Below, one piece after another: positions 17,322 to 25,625 of a DNA stretch of 64,000 bases. The position numbers were made by a program, and so were the translations under genes. Origin of the DNA: JBBROS01 sp963752225 (GTDB lineage: Bacteria; Pseudomonadota; Alphaproteobacteria; Acetobacterales; Acetobacteraceae); assembly GCA_963752225.1 (NCBI GenBank), contig CAVVXS010000005.1:62001-126000 (forward strand). Direction: 5' to 3'. Below the pieces are notes generated by a model. It did no database searches. It was not told the origin of the DNA and worked only from the letters and a program-made list of their open reading frames with translations. Every line of letters starts with the position of its first letter. Positions within the stretch are counted from its first letter, which is position 1.

Positions 17322-17650
17322 CAGCAGCCCAGGCCTACAAGAAGGCCGCAACCCATCGCACCGTCAAGGAGCAGGAAGCCGACGTGTTCCGGCGGGTCAA
17401 TGGGGTCCTGCGCGGCGCCCTCGAAGCCGACGGCCTCACGCGGGCAAAGGCATTGGCCGACAACGAACGGCTCTGGATCACGCTGATGGATGTGCTGCGT
17501 GACCCGTCCAACCAGCTCCCGGCGCCGCTTCGCGCTTCAGTCTTGTCCGTGGGGCACGCGGTTCGGCGCGAGGCGGCTCAGCCGCAGCCGGACCTGCAGT
17601 TCCTGATCGGTATCAACGAGCAGATCGCCGCCGGCCTAGCCGGCGTTTAA
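17309..17650 (+). CDS. flaF: Flagellar biosynthesis regulator FlaF
   Basis: A 113-residue mainly helical protein that supports flagellin secretion or synthesis and acts opposite to FlbT in Caulobacter. Family features are the N-terminal AAAQAYKKAA, the block ADVFRRVNGVLRGA and WITLMDVLRDPSNQLPAPLRASVLSVG. The ATG at 17309 lies inside the end of flbT (13-nt overlap), implying coupled translation. The gene ends 22 nt from the convergent Bug-like gene. Confidence 0.92.
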   Translation: MRGLAAAQAYKKAATHRTVKEQEADVFRRVNGVLRGALEADGLTRAKALADNERLWITLMDVLRDPSNQLPAPLRASVLSVGHAVRREAAQPQPDLQFLIGINEQIAAGLAGV

Positions 17651-17672
17651 GCGCCGTTACAGAAGCCAGCCC

Positions 17673-18662
17673 TCAGGTGGGCCGCCAAGCATAGCGGCTG
17701 GCCAGCCAACGCCGCAGCGTCAGCAGCGTGGTAGCGTTCCCCACCAAGCTGCTGGTGCAGTATGCGACCAACTCGGGTGAGGCGAGGCGGGACCTAGTTC
17801 GTGCCGCCTCCTGCACCACCGTGGGATCGGACAGCAACCCGGCACAAGCCCGCCGCCAGACCGAGACGGCCGACGCTGGCGTCAGCGCGGGAAGCACAAG
17901 CCCCGCGTCGAGCTGTGACGCGACACAGGCCGCCCGGAGTGCCGCAAGCAGCTCGTCCGGCCCGCGGTTGCGCACCATTTCCTGGGCGGTCGGGATGGCT
18001 GGAAAGCCGGGATCACGCCCGATGCCGCCATCTTCGCCCAGCACCCCCAGTGACATCACTGGTTGCCATTCCGCCCGCATGTCGCTGGTTGCGGCGCCTG
18101 CCGGGCTCGGGTTCGCGACAAAGACGGCGTCCGCCGAGGCTTGTGCGCTGAGGACAACATCGATGCCGAGCAGGTCGAGCGCCAGCAGCGCCGGCAGCTC
18201 GAGTCCAGCCGGGCCGCTTCCAGCCATCCGGACCGGCCGCCCCGCCGACAGTGGCGCCCGACTGAACAGCACCGCACTCCCGAACCCGGCCCAGAGCGGC
18301 ACCCAACGGCCCGGATCGAACCGCGCCCGCATCTCGCCCGTCAGCCAAGACAAGGCCGCCGCGCCCGGAACCAGCAGCGCGGTCGAGCCGTCCGGCTCGC
18401 CCAACGCTTCGAACTGATTGGCGCCCGTGACCCCGTCGATCCCGCCCACGTTGCGACGCGCCAGCGGGACCCGGCCGGCCAGCCCTCGATTCAGCGCCGG
18501 GACGAGGATATCGGCCCAGCGGTCCAGCCGGCCGCCGGGTGGCCCCGCGATCATCAGCGCGCTCGGCTCCGGCTCGGGCGGCACCGCCGTGGCCGCCCCT
18601 GTCAGCACCGCGCCCAGCCCGCCTAGCACGACTCGACGACGGGACCGCGACCGGTCACCCAT
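17673..18662 (-). CDS. Bug-like periplasmic protein (tripartite tricarboxylate receptor type)
   Basis: A 329-residue exported protein with a twin-arginine-like or Sec signal (RSRSRRRVVLGGLGAVLTGAATAV). The body resembles the TctC/Bug solute-binding family: ALMIAGPPGGRLDRWADILVPALNRGL matches the usual N-terminal ligand loop, and DGVTGANQFEALGEPDGSTALLVPG the following strand-helix unit. It is divergent from canonical Bug proteins and no TctA/TctB genes are adjacent, as is usual for orphan Bug proteins. The start was put at ATG 18662; the open frame continues upstream but without sensible protein features. The ligand is unknown. Convergent with flaF. Confidence 0.6.
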   Translation of the reverse strand: MGDRSRSRRRVVLGGLGAVLTGAATAVPPEPEPSALMIAGPPGGRLDRWADILVPALNRGLAGRVPLARRNVGGIDGVTGANQFEALGEPDGSTALLVPGAAALSWLTGEMRARFDPGRWVPLWAGFGSAVLFSRAPLSAGRPVRMAGSGPAGLELPALLALDLLGIDVVLSAQASADAVFVANPSPAGAATSDMRAEWQPVMSLGVLGEDGGIGRDPGFPAIPTAQEMVRNRGPDELLAALRAACVASQLDAGLVLPALTPASAVSVWRRACAGLLSDPTVVQEAARTRSRLASPELVAYCTSSLVGNATTLLTLRRWLASRYAWRPT

Positions 18663-18871
18663 GGACAACACCTCTGCTGCACGAAGTCTGGCGATCGTGG
18701 CCCTCTCCCTGACGTTCCCCGCGGTCGAAGTCAATCGACGCACAGGGATCGCCCCGGCGGCGGCATGGGCAGTCGGGAGCAGAACCGAGCCAATGCAGCC
18801 GTTGGCCGGATCGAGCGGCCCTAGTCGCACCGTGCGAGAGGACTGCTCACCGCCGCCGTTCCGGACGTGCT
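18663..18871. other. Intergenic gap without recognised element
   Basis: This 209-nt stretch separates the Bug-like gene start from the apt stop, both on the minus strand. It should hold the promoter of the Bug-like gene, but I see no convincing promoter, hairpin or small gene in it. Confidence 0.4.
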
Positions 18872-19387
18872 CTACGCGTCGTAGGCGAGCAGCGACCCGA
18901 ACGGGACAGGCAGGCGGGCGCGCCCGTTGAGGAACGTGAGCTCGATCAGCGCGACCGCCGCCGGCACTTCGGCGCCCGCTTTCAGCAGCAGATCGATGCC
19001 CGCCGCCATCGTCCCGCCCGTCGCCAGCAGGTCGTCCACCAGCACCACTCGTGCACCCGGCTCGATCGCGTCCGCCTGGATCTCCAACCGGTCCGTGCCG
19101 TATTCGAGCGCGTAATCCAACCCCGTAACCGCCCCGGGCAGCTTGCCGGGCTTGCGCAGCATCACGAACCCGCAGCCGAGCTTGAGCGCCAAGGGCGCCG
19201 CCAGCAGGAAGCCGCGCGACTCGATCCCGGCCAGCAGCGTCGGTTGATAGCCCCGCACCATGCTCGCCATCCGCCCCATCGCCACCTGCCAAGCGTCGGC
19301 GTGGCGCAGCAGCGTGCTGATGTCGTAGAACAAGATGCCGGGCTTCGGGAAATCGGGAATCCCGCGAATGTGGTCCTTGAGGTTCAT
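18872..19387 (-). CDS. apt: Adenine phosphoribosyltransferase
   Basis: Salvages adenine to AMP using PRPP. The 171-residue protein has the type I phosphoribosyltransferase fold, with the N-terminal block RGIPDFPKPGILFYDI typical of Apt, AGIESRGFLLAAPLAL, and the PRPP-binding motif VVLVDDLLATGGT at about residues 115-127. Length is normal. The start ATG 19387 is clear. The neighbours are unrelated; it is divergently arranged with the small DUF2842 gene, about 100 nt away. Confidence 0.96.
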   Translation of the reverse strand: MNLKDHIRGIPDFPKPGILFYDISTLLRHADAWQVAMGRMASMVRGYQPTLLAGIESRGFLLAAPLALKLGCGFVMLRKPGKLPGAVTGLDYALEYGTDRLEIQADAIEPGARVVLVDDLLATGGTMAAGIDLLLKAGAEVPAAVALIELTFLNGRARLPVPFGSLLAYDA

Positions 19388-19487
19388 CGTGCCGCCCTGG
19401 ATTGCCGGGCGGGCTTACCGCGTCCCCTCCGCACCGGCAACCGACCGCACTATGGCGCCGCGGGTCGGGCTGGGCTACGCGACAGCC

Positions 19488-19679
19488 ATGTCCCGCCCAT
19501 CCATCGCCGTCGTCGCCGGCCTCGCGTTCGTGTTCTTCTATATCGCCGCCGCCGTGTCGCTACCCGACGTGATCGGCCGCATGCACTGGGCCGTCGAGGC
19601 CGTCTACTGGGGCCTCGCCGGCGTCGTCTGGGTCTTTCCCATCCGCTGGCTGATGCTCTGGTCCGTGGGGAAGCGCTAA
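19488..19679 (+). CDS. DUF2842 small membrane protein
   Basis: A 63-residue protein with two membrane helices (SIAVVAGLAFVFFYIAAAVSL and AVEAVYWGLAGVVWVFPIRWLM). The pattern of a VIGRMHWAVEAVYWGLAGVVWVFP core matches DUF2842, a small alphaproteobacterial family of unknown function. ATG 19488 was preferred; an in-frame ATG at 19452 would add 12 residues that look non-conserved. It is divergent from apt and convergent with the glycosyltransferase operon, with only 16 nt between the two stops. Confidence 0.7.
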   Translation: MSRPSIAVVAGLAFVFFYIAAAVSLPDVIGRMHWAVEAVYWGLAGVVWVFPIRWLMLWSVGKR

Positions 19680-19695
19680 CCAACCGGCGGCGGCG

Positions 19696-20799
19696 TCAGG
19701 ACTGCACCCAACGCGCCACCCCCGACGCGAAATCCGCCCAGCCCGGCGTCGTCATGCCTTCCGCTTCGTCCCACAACCGGCGGCAGCGATCGTCGTCCAG
19801 CAGCACCCGCATGGCCCCCGCGATCGTGTCGCTCGTCACCGGCTCGAGCCTGATCTGGCCCAACCCCGGTTGACCTGCCAACGCCGGCAGTCCGGCCGAT
19901 ACGATCACCGGAATCCCCGCGTGCAGCGCCTCCATCGGCGGAATGCCGAAGCCCTCGCCCTCGCTCGGGAACAGCATCGCCCGCGCGCCCCGAAGCGCCT
20001 GCCGCACCGTTTCGTCCGGCACTTGGCCCAGGTGGCGGAACCGCTTCTCGCCCGCCAATGACCGCAGCAGCTCGAGCTCCACGGTCGCATCCGGGGATGC
20101 CGTGCCAATGGTCGTCAGCGTGGCGTCCACGCCCTCCCGCCACAGCGTGCGGAATGCCTGCATCGCCGGTGCGGCGTTCTTGCGCGGCTCAATGGTGCCG
20201 AGCATGACGAAGTTCCGGCGCGCCGGGTCGAACCGCTGCCGCTCCAAGCCGAGCCCGTCGGCGCCCATCGGGATCACCGGCCCATCGGTCGCGCAGCGGC
20301 CGACGCGGAGCAGGAAGTCGGACCGGGTGCGCTCGCTGATGAACGCGAGGTTTGCGACCTGCCGCATCGCGTGCAGGTAGGGCATCAGGCGCGCGGCCGA
20401 GCCGATGCTGAACCACTCCGGATGCAGCCACGGCAGGAAATCGTAGACCAGCCAGAACGGACGGCACGACGGCCGGCCCGCGCGATAGAACGCGGCCCGC
20501 GCCGGATCGCTGAACAGCTCGGCATTCAGCAAGCGCCGGGGCCGCACGACGGTGGCGGAGCCGAGCAGCGGCTGCAACCGCGCCAACTCGGCCGGCGTGC
20601 CGCCCGGCGGCGCATCCGCGCACAGGATCGCCAGCACCTCGGCCGGCAATGCCACCATCTCGCCGCTCGCTGCGTCGAACCGGCATGGCACCAGCGGCGC
20701 CGGGCCGGGCCAATGCCGGATCAGCTCGCGCTCCGCCCGCTGAATGCCGGATCGGCGCGGATCGAGCACCAATTGACTGATATCGAGGTGGACCGTCAC
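19696..20799 (-). CDS. Glycosyltransferase family 4 (GT-B)
   Basis: A 367-residue glycosyltransferase. The N-terminal half has the subfamily marker DPRRSGIQRAERELIRHW, and the C-terminal donor-binding half has MLGTIEPRKNAAPAMQAF followed by the nucleotide-sugar motif FPSEGEGFGIPPMEALHAGIPVIVS (an E-X7-E pattern). It starts at GTG 20799 overlapping the upstream glycosyltransferase stop (GTGA), so it is the last gene of the manC operon and probably adds mannose or a related sugar to a surface polysaccharide. Acceptor and linkage cannot be deduced. Confidence 0.88.
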   Translation of the reverse strand: MTVHLDISQLVLDPRRSGIQRAERELIRHWPGPAPLVPCRFDAASGEMVALPAEVLAILCADAPPGGTPAELARLQPLLGSATVVRPRRLLNAELFSDPARAAFYRAGRPSCRPFWLVYDFLPWLHPEWFSIGSAARLMPYLHAMRQVANLAFISERTRSDFLLRVGRCATDGPVIPMGADGLGLERQRFDPARRNFVMLGTIEPRKNAAPAMQAFRTLWREGVDATLTTIGTASPDATVELELLRSLAGEKRFRHLGQVPDETVRQALRGARAMLFPSEGEGFGIPPMEALHAGIPVIVSAGLPALAGQPGLGQIRLEPVTSDTIAGAMRVLLDDDRCRRLWDEAEGMTTPGWADFASGVARWVQS

Positions 20800-23048
20800 G
20801 CCAGGCCGAGCGCCTCGCACAGCGTCGCCGCGTAGCGGTCGAAGCCACGCGACCCCGCGTAAGCCAGTCGCGACGCCGTCGTGTCCGGCTGGTCCAGCAA
20901 GGCCGCCGCCGCCTCGGCGATCAGCACCGGGCTCGGGCTGTCCGGCACCGGTCGCACGAAATCCGGTGCATCCAGCGCCGCCGCCAGCGTCGCCGACGCA
21001 ACCGTCGGCAGGCCGGCCGCGACACAGTCGGCGAGCGCTCCGGACACGCTGCCGGCGCCGCTGGTGCGAAGCTGGATGCCGAGGTCGGCCGCAATGAGGT
21101 GGTCGCGGTAGCTCTGCTCGTCCACGAACTCGGACGGCAGGACCACCTGCGCGCCAAGGTCGAGCCCATCGACCAGCGCCGCGAGGGGTTCCAGCGGCGT
21201 CAGCGGCGCGCCGACGAAGTGGAGCGCTGCCGGCGTGCCCCAGGCGCGCAACAGGTCGAGCGCCCATATGCACTCGACCGGCGCCTTGGACAGATGCACG
21301 TAACCGAAACTCGCCACCAAAACCGTGCCGGGGTCGATCCCAAGCCTCGCCCGCGCGGCCTGCCGCGCCGCCGGCGTGCGCTCGCCATCGGCCATCGTCC
21401 GATAGGGCGAGAACGGCAAGTGCACGGCCGGCTTGCCGTAGCGGCGGCCGACCTCCTCGATGCCGGCCCGGGAGTGCATCAGCAACGGCTCGGCCGCGGC
21501 GGCGATCTCCGACAAGATCAGCGCTGCGGGCGGCGTGTCGCCGGCCAGCCAGGCCCAGATCTCGTTCGGCGGCAGCGGGCGGCCGAGCTCGGCCTCCGCC
21601 ATCGCCACCGTTTTCTCCAGGCCCATATGGCCGGCATACAGGTCCAGCATGCGCCCGTCATGGAGGATGGCGGCGCCGCCATGCCGCAACAGCAGGCGCA
21701 AGATCTCGAGATGGAACACCGAGTTTCCGAGCACCGCGACCACCCGGTCGAAGCGATTCGACAGCAAGGGCAGGGCCGAGAGCGGGTTGACGGTGGCGGC
21801 CCCATCCGGCCGTCCGGGTGAGCGGGTCGGGGTGAACACGTGCAGCTCGACCCGCTTGCCCAGTTCCGGACAGGTCGCGGCGCTGTAGTCGGCCACCCCC
21901 GACCGATCCGGCGGCAAGGGCGTCAGCAAGGCCAGGCGCGGCTTGCGGGCCGGGGTCGAGGGTGGCGCGCCGGGCACGAGGCGGTCGACCGCCGCCCAGA
22001 ACCGCCGGGCCACCTGAACCTCGCGGAACCGCGGCCAGACCGCCGCCTGCCGCGCCAGCGCCGCCGCGCGCCATTTCGGCTGCATCGCGAGCTCCAGCAG
22101 CCCGGCCAGCGTCGCCGCGTCGTCCGGCTCGAACAGGCCCTCCTGCAGCAGCTCGCGATGCGCCGGGATGTCCGATGCGAGCACCGGCGCCTGGGCGGCC
22201 ATGGCCTCCACCACCGGCAGTGAGAACCCTTCGGCGCGCGACGGCGCCACCACGCACCAGGCATCCGCATACAGGCGGAGCAGGTCCGCCTCGTCCACAT
22301 GCCCGGGCGCCAGCAGCAGCGTGCGGTCGCCGCCAAGCTCGGCCACCCGGTTGCGCTGCGCGTCCAGCCATTCGGCGCCGTAAGCCCCGGTGATCACCAG
22401 CGGCACCCGTGCCGCTTGCAGCGCCGCGGCCTCCGCGTGGGCGCGGATGACGCAGTCCGGGTTCTTGCGCGGGTCGGCGCCGGCCACCACCAGCACATGC
22501 CGCGGGCGTCCGGGCGGCAGGGTCTCGAATGCCGGGTCGAGCGGCGCGCCGGTGACCACGATGCGGCGCCCGGGGACCTCCAGCAGCTCCTGCAGCCGAG
22601 CCGCCGCGTCGGCCGAGATCGGCAGGAACAGGCCGTGCCGGGCCAGCCAGCGCAGGTTGACGTGGTAATCGAGGTGCGTGCCGGCGTCGCCCAGATAGCG
22701 GTCCGGCTCGTCGAGCGGGATGAAGTCGTACACCACCGCCGCCGATGCGACCGCCGGATGGGTTAGCAGCCGGGCGACGAACAGCGGATCGTGCGTCATC
22801 GGCGAAAGCTGGACGAATGAACAACGGTCGGTCAGCGCGCCGGTGGAGCCGTTGGTCCGGACCTCATCGAGCAACGCCCGCACGTCGGCAGGAAGCGCCG
22901 GCATCGCCGCGTCCGCCAGGCCGACGATACGCCGCCCCGGCAGGAACTCCCGCGCCCGGCTCAGCAAGGCCCGGGCGTGCCGTCCGATGCCGCGCTCCCG
23001 AAACGGCGGGTCCTGCAGGCAGCGGACGTCGACCAGGCAGGCCCGCAT
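20796..23048 (-). CDS. Tandem double glycosyltransferase (two GT4 modules)
   Basis: A 750-residue protein made of two GT-B glycosyltransferase modules. Module 1 (about 1-360) has RGIGRHARALL near the N-terminus, ADPRKNPDCVIRAHAEA and the donor motif EGFSLPVVEAMAAQAPVLASD. Module 2 (about 365-750) begins RLALLTPLPPDRSGVADYSA and has FGYVHLSKAPVECIWALDLL, while its donor-site region (TSGAGSVSGALADCVAAGLPTVAS) is looser. Such fusions often perform successive sugar additions. ATG 23048 overlaps the manC stop (TGATG) and the stop overlaps the next GT (GTGA), so all three genes are coupled. Confidence 0.87.
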   Translation of the reverse strand: MRACLVDVRCLQDPPFRERGIGRHARALLSRAREFLPGRRIVGLADAAMPALPADVRALLDEVRTNGSTGALTDRCSFVQLSPMTHDPLFVARLLTHPAVASAAVVYDFIPLDEPDRYLGDAGTHLDYHVNLRWLARHGLFLPISADAAARLQELLEVPGRRIVVTGAPLDPAFETLPPGRPRHVLVVAGADPRKNPDCVIRAHAEAAALQAARVPLVITGAYGAEWLDAQRNRVAELGGDRTLLLAPGHVDEADLLRLYADAWCVVAPSRAEGFSLPVVEAMAAQAPVLASDIPAHRELLQEGLFEPDDAATLAGLLELAMQPKWRAAALARQAAVWPRFREVQVARRFWAAVDRLVPGAPPSTPARKPRLALLTPLPPDRSGVADYSAATCPELGKRVELHVFTPTRSPGRPDGAATVNPLSALPLLSNRFDRVVAVLGNSVFHLEILRLLLRHGGAAILHDGRMLDLYAGHMGLEKTVAMAEAELGRPLPPNEIWAWLAGDTPPAALILSEIAAAAEPLLMHSRAGIEEVGRRYGKPAVHLPFSPYRTMADGERTPAARQAARARLGIDPGTVLVASFGYVHLSKAPVECIWALDLLRAWGTPAALHFVGAPLTPLEPLAALVDGLDLGAQVVLPSEFVDEQSYRDHLIAADLGIQLRTSGAGSVSGALADCVAAGLPTVASATLAAALDAPDFVRPVPDSPSPVLIAEAAAALLDQPDTTASRLAYAGSRGFDRYAATLCEALGLA

Positions 23049-24490
23049 CAGACCCGGCCGTAGGTGTCCTCGATGCGCACGATGTCGTCCTCGCCGAGGT
23101 AACTGCCCGATTGCACCTCGATCAGCGTCAGCGGGATCCGGCCCGGGTTCGACATCCGATGCACGCAGCCGAGCGGCAGGTAGATGCTCTCGTTCTCCCG
23201 CACCAGCTTCTCTTCGCCGTCGCGGTGCACCACGGCGCTGCCGCTCACCACCACCCAGTGCTCGGCCCGGTGGTAATGCATCTGCAGGCTGAGCTGCGCT
23301 CCGGGGGAGACCACGATGCGCTTGACCTGGAACCGGTCGCCCTTGATCAGGCTTTCGTAAAACCCCCACGGACGGTAGTTGCGATTGTGCGCCACCGCTT
23401 CGTGCCGTCCGGCCGCGCGCAGCCGGTCCACCACCTGCTTCACGTCCTGCGCCCGGTCGCGATGCATCGCCAGCACGGCATCGCCGGTGACCACGACCAC
23501 CGCGTCCTCGAGCCCGACCACCGCGGTCAGGATCCCGTCGCTGCGGACGAAGCAGTTCTTTGCCTTCTCCAGCAGCACGTCGCCCACCGCGACGTTGCCG
23601 TCGTCATCCTTTGGCAGCCGCTCCCACAACGCATCCCAGCTGCCGACGTCGGACCAGCCCAGGCTTGCCGGCACCACCGCGGCGAGGTCGGTGTGCTCGG
23701 CCACCGCGTAGTCGAGGCTGATATTCGGGCAGGTGGTGAACGCCTTCGGGCCCAGCCGGACGAAGTCGAGGTCCTGCGTGCGCTCCGCCACCGCCTGCTC
23801 GACGGCGGACAGCACCTCGGGTGCATACTTGGCCATCTCCGCGATCAGGGTCCGGGCGGTGAACACGAACATCCCGGAATTCCACAGATGCTTGCCGCTG
23901 CCGGCGAGCTCCGCGGCCTTGTCGGCGTTCGGCTTTTCGATGAAGCGGCTCAGGATGTGCACCCCGGGCGCTTCCGGCAGCTCGGGCCCGACCTCGAGGT
24001 AGCCGTAAGCGGTTTCGGCGCGGTGCGGCTGCATCCCAAAGGTGACGATCTTGCCGGCCCGTGCCGCCGTCACCGCGAGCTCCAGCGCCTCGAGCAGCGC
24101 GTCGTTGCGCTCGATCGCGGCATCGGCGGCCATCATCCAAAGCACGCTGTCCGGGGAGGGCGCCAGCAACGCGGCGGCGGTGATCGCAGGGGCGGAGTTG
24201 CGCCCGACCGGCTCGAGCACGATCGTCGCCTGCTCGACCCCGGCGTTGCGCAGTTGCTCGGCGATCAGGAACCGGTGCTCGTTGTTGCAGACGGCCATCA
24301 TCGGCCCGAAGCGCGGCCCGACCCCGCGCAACGCGGTTTCCTGCAGCATGGTGCGGTCCGAAACGAGCGGCCAGAGCTGCTTGGGAAAGCCTTCCCGTGA
24401 CACCGGCCACAAGCGGGTGCCCGATCCACCCGACAGGATCACCGGGATGATCGCATCGGTGGCCGTCGCAAGAGTTTGGCCCGTCATCAC
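23048..24490 (-). CDS. manC: Mannose-1-phosphate guanylyltransferase / mannose-6-phosphate isomerase
   Basis: A bifunctional type II PMI-GMP enzyme of 480 residues that supplies GDP-mannose. The N-terminal nucleotidyltransferase domain begins PVILSGGSGTRLWPVSREGF with the conserved FPKQ just after it; the later part has FIEKPNADKAAEL (the pyrophosphorylase FVEKP motif). The C-terminal cupin domain (from about residue 370) contains RPWGFYESLIKGDRFQVKRI and QMHYHRAEHWVVVSG, with the isomerase metal ligands. It heads an operon with two glycosyltransferases, so the GDP-mannose is probably used for exopolysaccharide or O-antigen. Confidence 0.95.
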   Translation of the reverse strand: MMTGQTLATATDAIIPVILSGGSGTRLWPVSREGFPKQLWPLVSDRTMLQETALRGVGPRFGPMMAVCNNEHRFLIAEQLRNAGVEQATIVLEPVGRNSAPAITAAALLAPSPDSVLWMMAADAAIERNDALLEALELAVTAARAGKIVTFGMQPHRAETAYGYLEVGPELPEAPGVHILSRFIEKPNADKAAELAGSGKHLWNSGMFVFTARTLIAEMAKYAPEVLSAVEQAVAERTQDLDFVRLGPKAFTTCPNISLDYAVAEHTDLAAVVPASLGWSDVGSWDALWERLPKDDDGNVAVGDVLLEKAKNCFVRSDGILTAVVGLEDAVVVVTGDAVLAMHRDRAQDVKQVVDRLRAAGRHEAVAHNRNYRPWGFYESLIKGDRFQVKRIVVSPGAQLSLQMHYHRAEHWVVVSGSAVVHRDGEEKLVRENESIYLPLGCVHRMSNPGRIPLTLIEVQSGSYLGEDDIVRIEDTYGRV

Positions 24491-24640
24491 AATTCCTCTA
24501 GATCGCGTGCGGGCCCGTATAGGTCTGCGCGCCTAGCCAGTCCAGCACACCTTGCTCCGCCGGGGTCCGCTCCGCATGATGCGGCGACGTCGGGTGACGC
24601 CGGCCCACGCAGCAGGGGCAAGGATGCGGGATCGCGTGGA

Positions 24641-25621
24641 ATGAAGGTCTGTGTGGTCGGATTGGGCGCCATCGGCGGCCATCTCGCCGCCCGGCTGGCC
24701 AAAGGCGGCGCCGCGGTATCGGCCGTGGCGAGAGGCGCGCAGCTCGAGACGGTGCGCCGGGCCGGGTTGCGCGTGGTCTCGCCCGACGAGACGCTGTACG
24801 CCGACATCGCCGTCAGCGACGACCCGGCCGAACTGGGCCCGCAGGATGCGGTGGTCGTCGCCGTCAAGGCGCCGGCCCTGCCTGCGATCGCCTCCAGCCT
24901 CGCCCCGTTGCTCCGACCGGACACCCCGGTGGTGTTCGCGACCAACGGCATCCCGTGGTGGTATTTTCATGCCCATGGCGGGCCGGATGATGGCACCGAC
25001 CTGCCGCTGCTCGATCCCGGCGGCGTGCTGCGGCAGACGGTCGGCGTGCACCGCACCATCGGTGGCGTCGTTTATTCGGCCTGCACCGTGGTCGAGCCGG
25101 GCGTCGTCCGAGTGGAGCACCGCGGCAATCGCCTGGTGCTGGGCGAACTGGACGGCAGCCCGTCGCCGCGCCTGGATGCGCTGGCCGAGCTGCTGCGGGC
25201 CGGCGGGCTCACGGTTGAGATCAGCGAGCGGATCCGCGACGTGGTGTGGTCGAAGCTGCTGCTCAATCTCGGCAGCGGGCCGCTGGGCGTGCTCACCGCC
25301 AGCGCGCCCAAGGACTTCTATGCCGAGGCGGCGTGCCAGGCGGCGACCCGGCAGGTGGTGGCCGAAGCCGCGGCGGTGGCCGACGCGCTCGGCTGCCGCG
25401 TGTCCGGCGACGCCGACGGGCAGGTGCGCAACGGCGCCAAGTCCGGTCACAAGACCAGCATCCTGCAGGATCTCGAACTGGGCCGGCCGATGGAGATCGA
25501 CGCGCTCTACACCGTCCCGTTGGGCATGGCGCGGGCGCACGGGGTCGCGACGCCGACGCTGGACCTGCTGGCCGCGCTGACCCGGGCACGGGCGCGCGCC
25601 GCGGGCCTGTATTCGGGGTAG
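24641..25621 (+). CDS. panE: Ketopantoate reductase family protein
   Basis: A 326-residue NAD(P)H-dependent reductase of the ApbA/PanE family, which makes pantoate for CoA synthesis. It has the Rossmann motif VGLGAIGGHLAARLA at the N-terminus, AVKAPALPAI after strand 4, the catalytic lysine region VVWSKLLLNLGSGPLGVLT, and HKTSILQDLELGRPMEID in the C-terminal domain (family motif KTSMLQDLERGRPTEID). It is divergent from manC. Paralogues of this family act on other 2-oxo acids, so the exact substrate is not proven, but the conserved C-terminal motif favours ketopantoate. Confidence 0.85.
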   Translation: MKVCVVGLGAIGGHLAARLAKGGAAVSAVARGAQLETVRRAGLRVVSPDETLYADIAVSDDPAELGPQDAVVVAVKAPALPAIASSLAPLLRPDTPVVFATNGIPWWYFHAHGGPDDGTDLPLLDPGGVLRQTVGVHRTIGGVVYSACTVVEPGVVRVEHRGNRLVLGELDGSPSPRLDALAELLRAGGLTVEISERIRDVVWSKLLLNLGSGPLGVLTASAPKDFYAEAACQAATRQVVAEAAAVADALGCRVSGDADGQVRNGAKSGHKTSILQDLELGRPMEIDALYTVPLGMARAHGVATPTLDLLAALTRARARAAGLYSG

Positions 25622-25625
25622 CCGC

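Noticed and set aside
23048..24490. Capsule or O-antigen cluster boundaries around manC
   Set aside because: No wzx, wzy, wza or wbp genes next to it, so I call only a GDP-mannose and glycosyltransferase operon.
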